A DNA stretch of 64,000 bases, from positions 1 to 64,000 of the forward strand of contig JAPXFQ010002470.1 of assembly GCA_028564705.1 (NCBI GenBank). Direction: 5' to 3'. This stretch comes from Apricaphanius iberus (lineage: Eukaryota > Chordata > Actinopteri > Cyprinodontiformes > Aphaniidae). The notes under the pieces are model-generated. The model did not search any database. It was not told where the DNA came from and saw only the letters and a list, made by a program, of their open reading frames with translations. A program made the translations under genes and the position numbers. Numbering within the stretch: the stretch's first letter is position 1; each line of letters opens with the position of its first letter. Shown here one piece after another: positions 43,781 through 54,345 of the stretch.

Positions 43781-44449
43781 GTGTTCTCGGTCGCACACAG
43801 AGAACACTCGCTACACAGAATGGCAGGCACACAAGAACATAGAAAACACACACTTCTGTGAGGCTTATGTGGCATGTAGGCTAGAATGTTCATAATAGAT
43901 TAAATTTATTGTGCATTGTGCACCGAAACGTTGTATTTCAGAGAAATGGCCAATAAATGTTATGTGAACATTGCATACATTTTAATTAGTGTGGTATGAT
44001 TGATGTTCAGACAAGCCATGCCAGCCAATTTAATTAACTATTTGTCATCCCACTCCTAAATTTGTATTTAAATGAGCAGATAAACAAGTTTAAAGGTGTT
44101 TGGGGTTCATCTGCAATATCCACGTAGAGTCACTTTAGAAAGAAAACATTGAAAATACATTGTTGAAAGCTCAACAAACAACCTTATGTTGTTCTTAGTA
44201 TCATCACACTGCATCTTAACACAAGTTGTATGTAGTTTATTTCCTTTTTTTATGTGGATGCATTTCAATACCGCTTTTAGCCTAACTTACAGCACTGATG
44301 CATTAATGTGTTTATTGTGAATAAAGCATTTCAATCTTAACGTATGACCATTCTGGATTACCCCCTCACTAAAAGCGCCCCACCTCCCTGCGTGTCGGAC
44401 GGCTCCGCCCGTGGTGAATGATGCACTGTAGCCTAAACCCCCTTATTTT
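43781..44449. other. Unassigned spacer
   Basis: AT-rich with several AATAAA/AATAAAT motifs (e.g. ~43952) but no coding motif or identified repeat. Confidence 0.4.
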
Positions 44450-44904
44450 AATTTATGAAAGTTTGCAACCCTAGAGAGAGCTGATCAGAAAGGAGATTAA
44501 TAAACACCTCAAGCACCACTCCAAATTTGTGATAAAACTTACAAGGCAAAACTATTATTTTAAGTACAAGGCCCATTCTCCTGCTGGTACACTGTCTCAA
44601 ATCAAATGAACAATTTGCTGACATTAAGGGGCTGTTAAAGCCAAAGTAGGGGTGGCGCACACAGAACATATGGAGAAAATTTAAACATTTAGCACATTTT
44701 ATTAAGAGATTTGTACCTTTGAGGTTGTCCATGAGGTGGTTAAATGTTAGAATTTCTTTGATCTGAATTACAATTACCAATGCTCAGTAGGGTGGAAACG
44801 GATTTCCTTTAACAATCCTTTTTCAATGAAAGAGATCTGTGAAGCAATTAGGGACATGCACAAAGGCAAGTCGCCCGGTTTGACAGGATATCTCCTGAAT
44901 TTTC
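44450..44904 (+). pseudogene. L1-like ORF2 fragment: linker and RT start
   Basis: Two decayed stretches match the region between endonuclease and RT in L1-like ORF2. Near 44475-44610 is 'ERELIRKEINKHLKHHSKF', followed by 'LTRQNYYFKYKAHSPAGTLSQIK' in a shifted frame. Near 44820-44900 is 'SMKEICEAIRDMHKGKSPGL', the conserved 'GKSPGxDG' start of RT, with the Asp position altered. The matching downstream part of the same frame order is at 48830-49550. The intervening 3.9 kb is a set of other insertions. Confidence 0.55.
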
Positions 44905-44960
44905 AATTCAATTTAAATTAAAAAATACTTTATTGATCCTAGATAGAAATTACAGTTTTT
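44905..44960 (+). repeat. Short interspersed repeat tail ('tactttattgatcc')
   Basis: 'tcaattcaatttaaattaaaaaatactttattgatcctagatagaaattacag' is a motif common at the ends of fish interspersed repeats. It directly follows the L1 fragment. Confidence 0.5.
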
Positions 44961-45689
44961 GCCTGTTGCTTGAAAACTGTAGACCCATGCTTAGACCTAA
45001 GTAACACAACTTAAAGCTTTTGTTACCATACCTCAAGCACAGGTACCCATAACTTAAACTAAAGGATTGCTTTGCACACCAAGTAGCAATTCTGCAACAC
45101 AGTTACTCCTTTATGCAACACACTTTGTTCCGCATACTACACTATATTTCATACATCTGACACTCCGCTTAAAAATGATACCTCAGGGTGCTATATGGAA
45201 AACACGTGCATCCAAAATACAAAACATATTGGGTAATTGCAACCACTAAAATACACACCTGAAGCCACTTACTTGCTAAACTGACTACAAATCAGCTAGC
45301 TACAAAAAGTTCAAGGTTGAACAGGCCATACACAAACCCCTATTTCTGATTATATAAGAACAACGTTGGGGCCTGACTTTGAGTGAAGCTGGCCAGAGAA
45401 TCTATCCACATCTAGGCTGCTTCACTGTGGCATCCATTATAAGGACATTCTGACTGGAAAACAGGTATGTCTTCACCTCTCTACCTTCTACTCAGATGGT
45501 ATTTACAACACTGTATACAGTATATCGCATTACCACATTATGTGTTTGTGGTATTAGAGGGTGCTAATGCTCCTTTTGCAGCCAAAGTGATTTGTGAAAC
45601 ACGCCATGATTAATTATATTGACATGTGTTGGCTTCATGACCCCATGTGGTCGGCAACTCGCTTCAGGAAGGTAAGGGGCGCCAACATT

Positions 45690-46160
45690 CAGAACCCCGG
45701 CGGGAAGTTTTCCAAAATAAAACCCAGAACTGAGAGACAGAAGGAGTAAATAAGACACAAACAACAGATATCTGTTTCACACTGGACGCACCTGCAGGTG
45801 GGGTCAGCAAGGACTGAACCGCTTCTCTACAAGGGTGTACCATTTTTATTAAAGAAGAACAAAGAAGATATCACATGACTTATTCTCCTCCCCTATATCT
45901 TTATCAGACCAAACGTTTTCTCAAGGCTTCCTGACCTGATTTATAGCCGTACCATGAAGTAGTTATTTATGGCCCGTCCTCCCTACATCTGGCTTCTATC
46001 TTAACATCCTAATCTACAGACATCCTGGTTTTACAGCATGCAGTAAATTACCCAAGAGTTTTATTGCTTAAAAGCTTACCCCAGTTAAAATACTGGTCAA
46101 GAATGTGTTTTACAACCATGAATAATATAAACAGACTTTTACCTCTAAATGCAGACAGTG
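45690..46160 (-). mobile_element. LTR related to element A, degraded
   Basis: The right half aligns with the element-A LTR: 'tatcagaccaaacgtt', 'acagacatcctggttttacagc', 'acccaagagttttattgcttaaaagcttacccc', 'ataaacagacttttacc'. The left half differs, resembling 34250-34440. On the minus strand 'ttctttaataaaaatgg' gives a polyadenylation signal. The exact ends are not fixed. Confidence 0.7.
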
Positions 46161-46189
46161 CCATCCGTTTCTAGCAGTTACAACAGAAA

Positions 46190-47050
46190 ATACTTCCAGA
46201 CAGGAGAGTGTTCAACAACATAAACCATTTGAGTATCTCCACCATCTCCATGCATCTTGAGAAAACATACCATCACCATGAAGCAGCTCTACAGGGTCCC
46301 ATTTGAGAGGAACAGTGTCAGCGTCAAAGGACTTAGACATGAATATGTATAGTGTAACTGTCCTATACATTTAAAACACAGGATTGGTGAAATCCAGTCG
46401 CAGCTGAATATCTTATCAGTACGACATGGTTCCATTCGGAGAGCTACACAGGTACCTGTATGATGGGGTGTTGGTTCTGTATGTGTTTGTTTGTTCATTT
46501 TATTTTTGGTTACAGAGAATCTTGCCCCACGGATGGAGCTGCACAGCCTCGTGAATTAATTTTCATTGATGAAACTGGATTCAACTTGAGCAAAACAAAA
46601 CAACGGGCTCTGCGTCATCAAGCAAAACTAGATCCATACCATAGCCAACATATAATCACATTTCTAGATGCTCTACATAGTATAGTTGTACAGAACAGAT
46701 CAGATGAGCCCAGGTTTGTTGTGGTATGGGATAGTGTCAGTTTCCATCAGGCTGCTTTGTTTCACCAACCACAATCAATTTGAAGTGGTATACTTGCACC
46801 CTAACTCACCATTTTTAAATCCTATAGAATAATTTTTTTCAGTTTGGAGATGGCGAGTATATGACTGCCAACCTCATACCCGCATGCCTCTTCTGCAGGC
46901 AATTGAAGAGGCCTATGGCTATATCCAGGTGACAGCATCCATGCATGGCTTCGACAGACAAGGGGATATTTTCCCCAGTGCCTAGCAGGAGAAGACATTG
47001 CTTGCGATTTCGATGAGGTCCTGTGGCGAGACCCCAACAGACGGCAGGAT
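46190..47050 (+). pseudogene. IS630/Tc1-like transposase, broken
   Basis: Such enzymes cut and paste DNA elements with a D-D-E/D active site. Near 46280-46345 is 'MKQLYRVPFERNSVSVKGLRHEYV', the region before the first Asp. From 46550 comes 'ELIFIDETGFNLSKTKQRALRHQ' with the first Asp, then 'ITFLDALHSIVV' and 'RFVVVWDSVSFHQAALF' with the second. After a frameshift comes 'VVYLHPNSPFLNPIE', ending in the Glu position but followed by a TAA. Further on are 'WRWRVYDCQPHTRMPLLQAIEEAYG' and 'CDFDEVLWRDPNRR' in other frames. Several stops and frameshifts make it inactive. Terminal inverted repeats were not found. Confidence 0.85.
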
Positions 47051-47519
47051 CATGAGACCACGTATGTACAATTACCATGATTTTCTGTGCTTATAGTATA
47101 GAGTTTTTCTTTCTCTCTTTTTCTTTATCTGAATTCATGTTACTGCAATGTACAAAGTATTGAGTATGCCTATTTGCTTTTTTGGTTGTTTGAAAATGTG
47201 CCTTCTGAATGAACTGAAAATTAAAGACTACAGTGTTTTATATAAAGGAGACTAGTGTTTTTCCCCTGATCTGAAAGTGTATGCTTATGATGCAAGTATG
47301 TGTCCTTTTGTCATCAGAATTACATATTTACAACGGATTGTTACGTTTTGATAGTAGAGTTTCAATTTGACACAGATGTGAATAGTATATTTCCCAGTGT
47401 TGTGTCATGTTTACTTGTGTGTAGAGTTTTGGTACAATGACCAAAGTTTTCCAAAATGTGTTCAAGGAGTGGGCAAAAACTATAAGTCCTGTTGTAGCTC
47501 ATAACTAATTCATTCTTCA

Positions 47520-48370
47520 AGGAGTTGTAGATTATGATGGCTAAGGGGAGAAAGAATTTCCTGTACTCTGTTGCTGTAGGATAGTATCATGAAAGGGATG
47601 CTCTGGGTGTTCGATCATTTTTTTTTTATTGTACGAAGAATCCTTCTTTGCATCATAATCTCCAGTTTCTCCACAGATGTCCCAAGAACAAAACCTGCCT
47701 TCTCCATCAGGTTGTTGAGCCGTTTTACGTCCCTGGCTCTGACGCTGCTACCCCAACAGATGCAGGACGAAAACATAACACTCTCCACAACAGATTTGCA
47801 GCATCTTGCTGCAAACCTTGAAAGACCTAGCTTTCTCACAAAGTACAGTCTGCTCTGCCCATTCTTGTAGATGACTTCACTGTTGAGTCTCCTTTCCAGT
47901 CTGTTGTCCAGGTGAACTCTGAGGTATTAAAAGTCCTCAACCACCACCACTTCTTCTCCTATGATGGAAACTTATCCCTGTTTCTGCTGAAGTCTACAGT
48001 AATCTACTTTGTTTTTTTTCACATTCAAGGTAAGATTGTTTCCACACCATGCCAAAAAGTGGCTCACCTGCTCTCTGTATTCAGCTCCTTCTCCATATCT
48101 GATACCCCCAACAATACAGAGTGGTGCATACTCGTTGAGTATTTCTGACAGGTCTCTGTTTTATACATGGAGTCTGAGGTGTACAGAGTGAAAAGGAATG
48201 GTGAGAGTACAATCCCTTGTGGTGCTCCTTTGCTGGTGAAAAGATGGTTTGACACACAATTCTTCAATCTCAAAAACTGTGGTCTGTTTGTCAGATAGTC
48301 ATTGATCAGCTGATTGTTGAGGCCTCCATCTGTGTCTTCAGGTGTTTCTGACAAAGCAAATAAGGCTGAA
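47520..48370 (-). pseudogene. Antisense LINE RT fragment
   Basis: On the minus strand, 48354-48064 carries 'GAPQGIVLSPFLFTLYTSD', the RT block preceding the catalytic Asp pair, with that pair lost. Near 47990-47880 is an 'LECEKKQ'/'HRRRSGGG' stretch in broken frames, then 'LRVHLDNRLERRLNSEVIYKNGQSRLYF'. From 47839 comes 'VRKLGLSRFAARCCKSVVESVMFSSCICWGSS', the typical thumb region. The 5' part is missing beyond ~48500. The family is of the L2/Rex-like type, not L1. Confidence 0.8.
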
Positions 48371-48519
48371 TTGCTGACTTGCCTGTTTTGTCAAGATGAC
48401 AGTGGGTTGGTTGAAGCAGGCTGATGATGGCATCTTCAACACCAACTCCATGGTGATAAGCAAATTACAGGGGGTCCTGATATGTTCTTGTTTGCTTACT
48501 CAGGTAGGCGAACAGGTTT

Positions 48520-48830
48520 GTGTTTGATGGGTTTTACTAGGTTTGGGTATAATGTGTTTTTGTGTTTTACTATGTGTTCAATGTGTTTTTATTTTAATAT
48601 TTAATTTAATTTGAAAATTAATTTAAAATTAAAATCGAATTTTACCTTTTAATTTCACTCTGTGTTTAATTTGTTTTAATGTGTTTGATCTGTTTAATGT
48701 GTTGTACTGTTTTATTATGTTTTTAAAGTGTTTTACTGTGTTTTATTATGTGTTTAAAGTGTTTTACTGTGTTTAATCTGTTTTTGTTATGTCTTTTACT
48801 AGGTTTGTGTTTTATGTTTTTTGTGTGTTT
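48520..48830. repeat. Low-complexity 'tgttttattatgtgtttaaagtg' array
   Basis: Degenerate repeats of TGTTTTA/TGTTTAA units, with two closely similar ~34-bp copies at about 48700-48775. Confidence 0.8.
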
Positions 48831-49550
48831 TTCTAAACATTTTGGGACTACCTCACCCAATCGAGGTTGAAAATGTTTCAGTATGCCATAAGCAAGGGAA
48901 CATTTCCCAGGGATGCCGTCAGGGATGGCCCTTGAATCCTCTTTATTTTTTTATTATTTTTTGCCCTCCCACTAGAGCTGCTAACTCAGACAATCCGGCA
49001 GTCATCACTGATCTCCACAATATGAATCAACATGAAACATCATTTCATTTTATATGCTGACAACAATATTTCATCATTTCTGGAGAATGCTGCCCAGTCC
49101 GTGACCCAAGGACTTTTTCTGACCGGTGTAATGGCAACTCAGCTAATGGAATAAATTGGTCAAAATCTTCCCTTATGCCATTGAATGAAGCAATGACTCT
49201 TCACAGGCTTTATGCTATGAAGCTATTTGGTAGTCCCAACTGTACATTATGTTCTTCAAATGTATGGGGAACGTTTTTCCATATGATCTGGGAGTGTCCT
49301 GGAATTGCAGACTTTTGGGCTGTGAAAAAACTTAACTCTTATGGAAACTGTCATCCCCCTTTCCCCATTAGTGCACCTGTTAAATTATGTATCACAACTT
49401 AGGATACAAGCTATACAGAAGCATATCTTTTTAGTCTGGACAAACAGCAGCCAAGTAGATATTATCTTTGAGGTGGAAACCCCCTCACATGCTGTAATTT
49501 CCCCAATAGGCCCTCACGTTTTTAGACATTGTAAACCTTGAGCTACCTAC
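48831..49550 (+). pseudogene. L1-like ORF2 fragment: RT middle to C-terminus
   Basis: 'GNISQGCRQGWPLNPLYF' (~48895-48950) corresponds to the 'RGTRQGCPLSPxLF' block of L1-like RT, followed near 49050 by 'FILYADNNIS', where the catalytic Asp-Asp is replaced by Asp-Asn. The C-terminal Cys/His region is clear in 49175-49345: 'LHRLYAMKLFGSPNCTLCSSNVWGTFFHMIWECPGIADFW'. Frames break and a large part between RT and C-terminus is missing. Order and strand fit the 44450-44904 piece. Confidence 0.65.
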
Positions 49551-50451
49551 TGCTCGGGTGCAAGGTACAAGGGAAGGTAATGTTAATGTACGGTCTCAAA
49601 TTGTTGAGAAGATTCAAACTAGTAACTTTCTTAGCATTTTTGTTTTGACGGTGACAAAAAAACACTCACAAAGTTACTAGTTTGAAGCCTATATATTGTT
49701 AAGGCTGAAGCTTGCAAAGTGCATGGGTGGACCTTTCTCTGTCGGATGTCTTAAACAATGGCGGATCGTGGCTGGCTAGAACGTTGGCCTCGGGAGATGT
49801 CATCTCAGTGAGACGCTCTGATTTGCTGGTGCTCAGGGGATGGCACCAAAGGTTCAGCTAGCTCAACTTCTGCATTGCTGCCTTTTTCCGCTTAGAAAGC
49901 AACAAAAATAAAAAATAAATGCTACGGCCAAAGCACACAAAGCACCATGAAGACTCTGATGGCCTCAACGATAGACTTAACATGCAATATTGCTGTTCTG
50001 GCCGTTGATGTTTTGGGCCGTGTGAACACACCATTATACTGCTATTATTGTTGTTGTTGCACCTGGGTGGTAGGGTGGGTGGGAGGAGTGGGTTGTTTTC
50101 GTTTTGCTTAATTGTCGTTATTCAAAGTGGCTATAATATCTGACTCCGATTTGTTACAAATAAAAAATATTTAATCCCTAAAAAATCTCATTTGCTGTTT
50201 ACAGATGCATTCTATCCAATTTGACCAAGTTTAAATGTTTTCTGGAGCAACTCTGGATGTGCAAAGCAAGTCAAGACAAACCAACAAAAAACTAAACGCA
50301 GTAAAAAGTAGTTTTACTGCAATTACTCAGGTGAGCTGAAATCAAATGAACTCCAATGGTTTTGTGTTTCTTTTCTTCTGATTTATTCCATAAAGTCCTA
50401 AAAAAGTGCATTTTAAAGTACAAGTCTGGCATTGTAACAGAACAAAATATG
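49551..50451. other. Unassigned spacer before the young L1
   Basis: No element or gene recognised. A G-rich stretch 'ggtagggtgggtgggaggag' is at ~50070. Confidence 0.5.
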
Positions 50452-50465
50452 AAAAAGTTCAAGGA
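50452..50465 (+). other. L1 target-site duplication, 5' copy
   Basis: 'aaaaagttcaagga' here is repeated exactly at 57532-57545 after the poly(A). Confidence 0.88.
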
Positions 50466-50693
50466 TTAGGATTGTACCACCAAATCTCTTTATCACCTTT
50501 TTTCCTTTTTCTCTCTCACACACACACAGACTTTTATCATGGCATATTCATGTTTTTCCATCATACTTTCATTCTGTACACACCTGTATGGTGCATTATT
50601 TACCTCGCTTTATCTCTGCTTCTGGTTTTTTTCAATCTGGCAACCCCATGGACAAACCAAAATTACACCTATATTCATCATTGGCGATAGTAC

Positions 50694-53221
50694 ATGTCTA
50701 AGATTTATCTTAGCTCTATGAATCCTGTAAAATTAATAACATGGAATATTCGCGGCGCTAGCTGCAGAGATAAAACCATTAAGATTTTCAACCATCTTAC
50801 AAGAATGAAGGCAGATGTCGTCTTACTACAGGAGACTCATAAATCAAGTTCAACAGCTAATGATTTAAAAACACCAGAGTATCCTAATATATTTTCTTCA
50901 TGCTATAACTCTAGACAACGAGGAGTAGCAATATTAATAAATAGAAATACTAATTTTAAAGTAATAGACACAGCTACAGATCCAGAAGGTAGATTTATAA
51001 TATTAAAACTATTTATAAATAACCAAAAGTTATGTATAGTTAGTATATATGGTCCAAATGTTGACGACCCCTCATTCTTTCATACTTTCTTCTCGGTTCT
51101 GGCTAATCACATGGATTGCTCACTTGTTCTTGGGGGAGATTTCAACTTTGGACTAAATGAAGAAATAGACAGGCTCAGTACAGCAGGGACTCAGCGCAGA
51201 TGGCAATCCATAGATATAGTTAAACAGTACATGAGCGATTATGGACTCTGCGATGCATGGCGATCGCTTCATCCCAACGACAGAAAATACACTTTTTACT
51301 CAAACGTACATCATTCTTATTCTAGATTGGACTATTTGTTAGTCAGCAGCTCACTGTTGAATGACATTTCAGACACTGAGATACATCCTATAGTGATCAG
51401 CGATCACGCTCCTGTTTCTTTAAATTTAGCAAATAAAATTGCAACCCTTCAATATAAAAATTGGAGATTTAATACATCATTACTTAAGGATAAAGAATTT
51501 ATTAAATATATTGAAAAAGAATGGGCTTCATACATGGAATTTAATGATCTCCCTGGTATGTCGCCATCCACTCTATGGGAAGCAGGGAAAGCTGTGATTA
51601 GAGGTAAAATAATTTCATTCTCATCAAATAAAAAGAGAACAGAAAATAAACATGTTCAGGAATTAGAAGAAACTATTAAATCATTAGAACCTTCCCTGGA
51701 TAAAGAGAGCTTAAGTAAAATAAGGAAAGCAAAATTAGAGTTAAATGAAATTATTAATAAAAGGACGCAGTTCTTAATCCAAAGACTTAGAATAGAAAAC
51801 TTTGAACATAGTAATAAATCAGGTAGCTTCTTAGCTAATCAGTTAAAAATAAATAAAGAAAAAACAACTATATCTGCAATCAAAGACAAAACTGGGAATA
51901 TAATATATGACCCTGAAAAAATAAACAACACTTTCAAAGAATTTTATGAGACGTTATACACACCAGAGATAAACCCTTCAAATAATGATATTGTACAATT
52001 TCTGGATAAAATAACTCTTCCTAAACTTTCAGACAGTCAAGCAAAGGCCCTGGATTCACCGCTAACAGTGTCTGAACTCCAGGAGGCCCTCCAATCCATG
52101 CCTAATAATAAAGCTCCAGGTCCAGATGGATTTCCAGCAGAGTTCTATAAAGAATTCTGGAATATTCTGGCACCAACATTTTACAAAATGTTACAGGAAA
52201 CAAAGGAAAATGGTCGAATACCACCAAACATGAATTCTGCCTACATCAATCTTCTATTAAAACCAGGAAAAGACCCTATGTCTCCTACCAGTTATCGTCC
52301 GATTTCTCTTATCAATGTGGATCTGAAAATAATTTGCAAAGCTCTTGCAAGAAGGATAGAGAAAATAACACCTCTAATAATCCACCCTGATCAAACAGGT
52401 TTTATAAAAGGTAGGCTCTCTTCCACAAATTCACGTAGATTAATAGATTTAATAGATTATTCCCACTGTAAAAACGTCCAAACCAATATATTATCTTTAG
52501 ATGCAGAAAAAGCATTTGATAGAGTTAACTGGAAATTTTTATTTGCAGCCTTAAATAAATTCGGATTCAGTAATTCTTTTGTAAACTGGTTAAAAATATT
52601 ATACAGCTCACCAACAGCATGTATTAGGACCAATAATCAAACATCATCAAGGTTCTTTCTTCAGAGAGGTACCAGGCAGGGATGTCCACTTTCTCCCTCC
52701 CTCTTTGCTATTTTTATTGAACCATTAGCAGCAGCAATCAGGCAAAATAATAATGTTAAAGGTATACAATGCAACAAAATAGAACATAAAATCAGTTTAT
52801 ACGCAGATGATGTACTACTTTTTCTACAGCATTCACAAACTTCCTTGTATCAGGTAATTGAGTTAATAAAATCTTACTCAAGAGTTTCAGACTATTCCAT
52901 AAATTGGTTAAAATCTACAGTCCTTCCTATCAACTGTTCTTACCAGAGTCCTGTTGCTTTACAGCTCCGGTCGGGAAATATTACATATCTAGGTATCCAT
53001 ATCTCACCAAGACTGGCAGACTTATCTAAGCTAAACTACGTCCCACTTTTAAAAAAAGTGGAAGATGATCTGGCAAGATGGAAATCCCTTCCAATATCAC
53101 TTATTGGAAGGGTAGCTACAATAAAAATGATGGTTTTGCCTAGAATCAATTATTTATTCTCAATGATCCCAAGCAAACCATCTCCTGATTGGTTTAGATC
53201 TCTGGACTCTTTCGTCATTAT
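50694..53221 (+). CDS. L1-like ORF2: endonuclease and reverse transcriptase
   Basis: The protein nicks target DNA and reverse transcribes the element RNA there. The APE-type endonuclease (residues ~8-240) has 'ITWNIRGA', 'VVLLQETH' with the catalytic Glu, 'GGDFNF', 'SRLDYLL' and the final 'SDHAPV'. A linker follows. The RT (~455-720) has 'NKAPGPDGFPAEFY', 'SYRPISLINVDLKI', 'SLDAEKAFDRVNW' with the first Asp, 'GTRQGCPLSPSLF' and 'LYADDVLLF' with the catalytic pair at ~702-703. The first ATG (50694) or the second, eight codons later, just before the 'KLITWN' strand, could be the start; the second fits the family better. The frame is lost at ~53213 because ~95 bases present in the older copy (40074-40168) are missing. 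Confidence 0.93.
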
Positions 53222-54345
53222 TTCTTAGCCAACAGACTCCAATACACATCAAGATGGGTAAAACACAGTTATATCGATGAGTGCTAGGTAGATGTAGAAC
53301 AGACACTATGTAATAAGATAAAACTTTCAGATCTACCTTTTGTTAGCTCAAATATAAAACAAAATGAATGTTTCAAAAGTATAAATATCAGCTCCTCTCT
53401 GACAGCTTGGTGGGAATTTCTTAAAATGACAAAGACCTCACTAGTCCCATGCAGGCGTACACCCATCTGGAATAACCCGGATATCTTACAAAAAAATGCA
53501 TGATTAACTTTCCAGGCTGGAGTTGTAAAGGAATTGAATACCTGGAGCATATATTTGATGGAACAGACTTTATCCCCTTTAATACATTGGTTACACAATT
53601 CGGAATTAACAAGAATAAATTCTTAGAATACCAACAAATTAAATCAATTATAAAAAATAAATTTAGGCTCAATACAGTTGATTTACAAATTCCAGGAAAA
53701 GTTTTAGACTTCCTTAATCTTAACCCTCCCAAACTGCTATCTAAAATATACAAAACATTAAATAGAATAGATGAATCAATAGCCCTTCCTATTTCAAAAT
53801 GGGAGATGGACTTGTCCATCTCAATAGACCAAAACCTCTGGTCTCAAATTTCATTAAGAACCTTTAAATTTCTTAAGAATCCTAATCTACGATTAATACA
53901 ATATAAAATCCTTCATAGAGTGCATTATACAGGGCAACGGATGTTCAAGATGGGTTATACGCCGTCTGATACCTGTTTACAATGTACAAGCAATCTACCA
54001 GACAATTATATTCATGCTCTTTGGTTCTGCCCACCTGTTAAGAAATATTGGTACCAGATATGTGAAGATCTATCAAAGTGTCTGAAATGTAATATCACAC
54101 CTGCTCCCACAGTTTGCTTGCTGGGAAATATAGATGAAGTTACCATGGATACAAAGTCTATGCAATTATTTTACATCGCCTTATGCATCGCTAAGAAAAA
54201 TATCCTCTTGAACTGGAAAAATAAAAATACTCTGAATATTAATCAATATAGAGATCTCCTTCTGGATTACATTGGTCTAGAAACGGCATCTGCCTCCACA
54301 TCTGATCAATCTTTCTGGTCACCCTTGATCAGTTCCATCACCTAG
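53222..54345 (+). pseudogene. L1-like ORF2, C-terminal part after the lesions
   Basis: From 53222 one frame carries 'ISSSLTAWWEFLKM' and 'RRTPIWNNPDIL' with a stop near 53286. Another frameshift in an A-run near 53490 leads to the open frame 53500-54345 (281 codons). This ends with the L1 C-terminal Cys-rich region 'CLQCTSNLPDNYIHALWFCPPVKKYW' and the tail 'FWSPLISSIT'. These residues follow the thumb and are thought to bind nucleic acid. Two to three lesions separate it from the RT, so a full ORF2 is not made. Confidence 0.88.
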
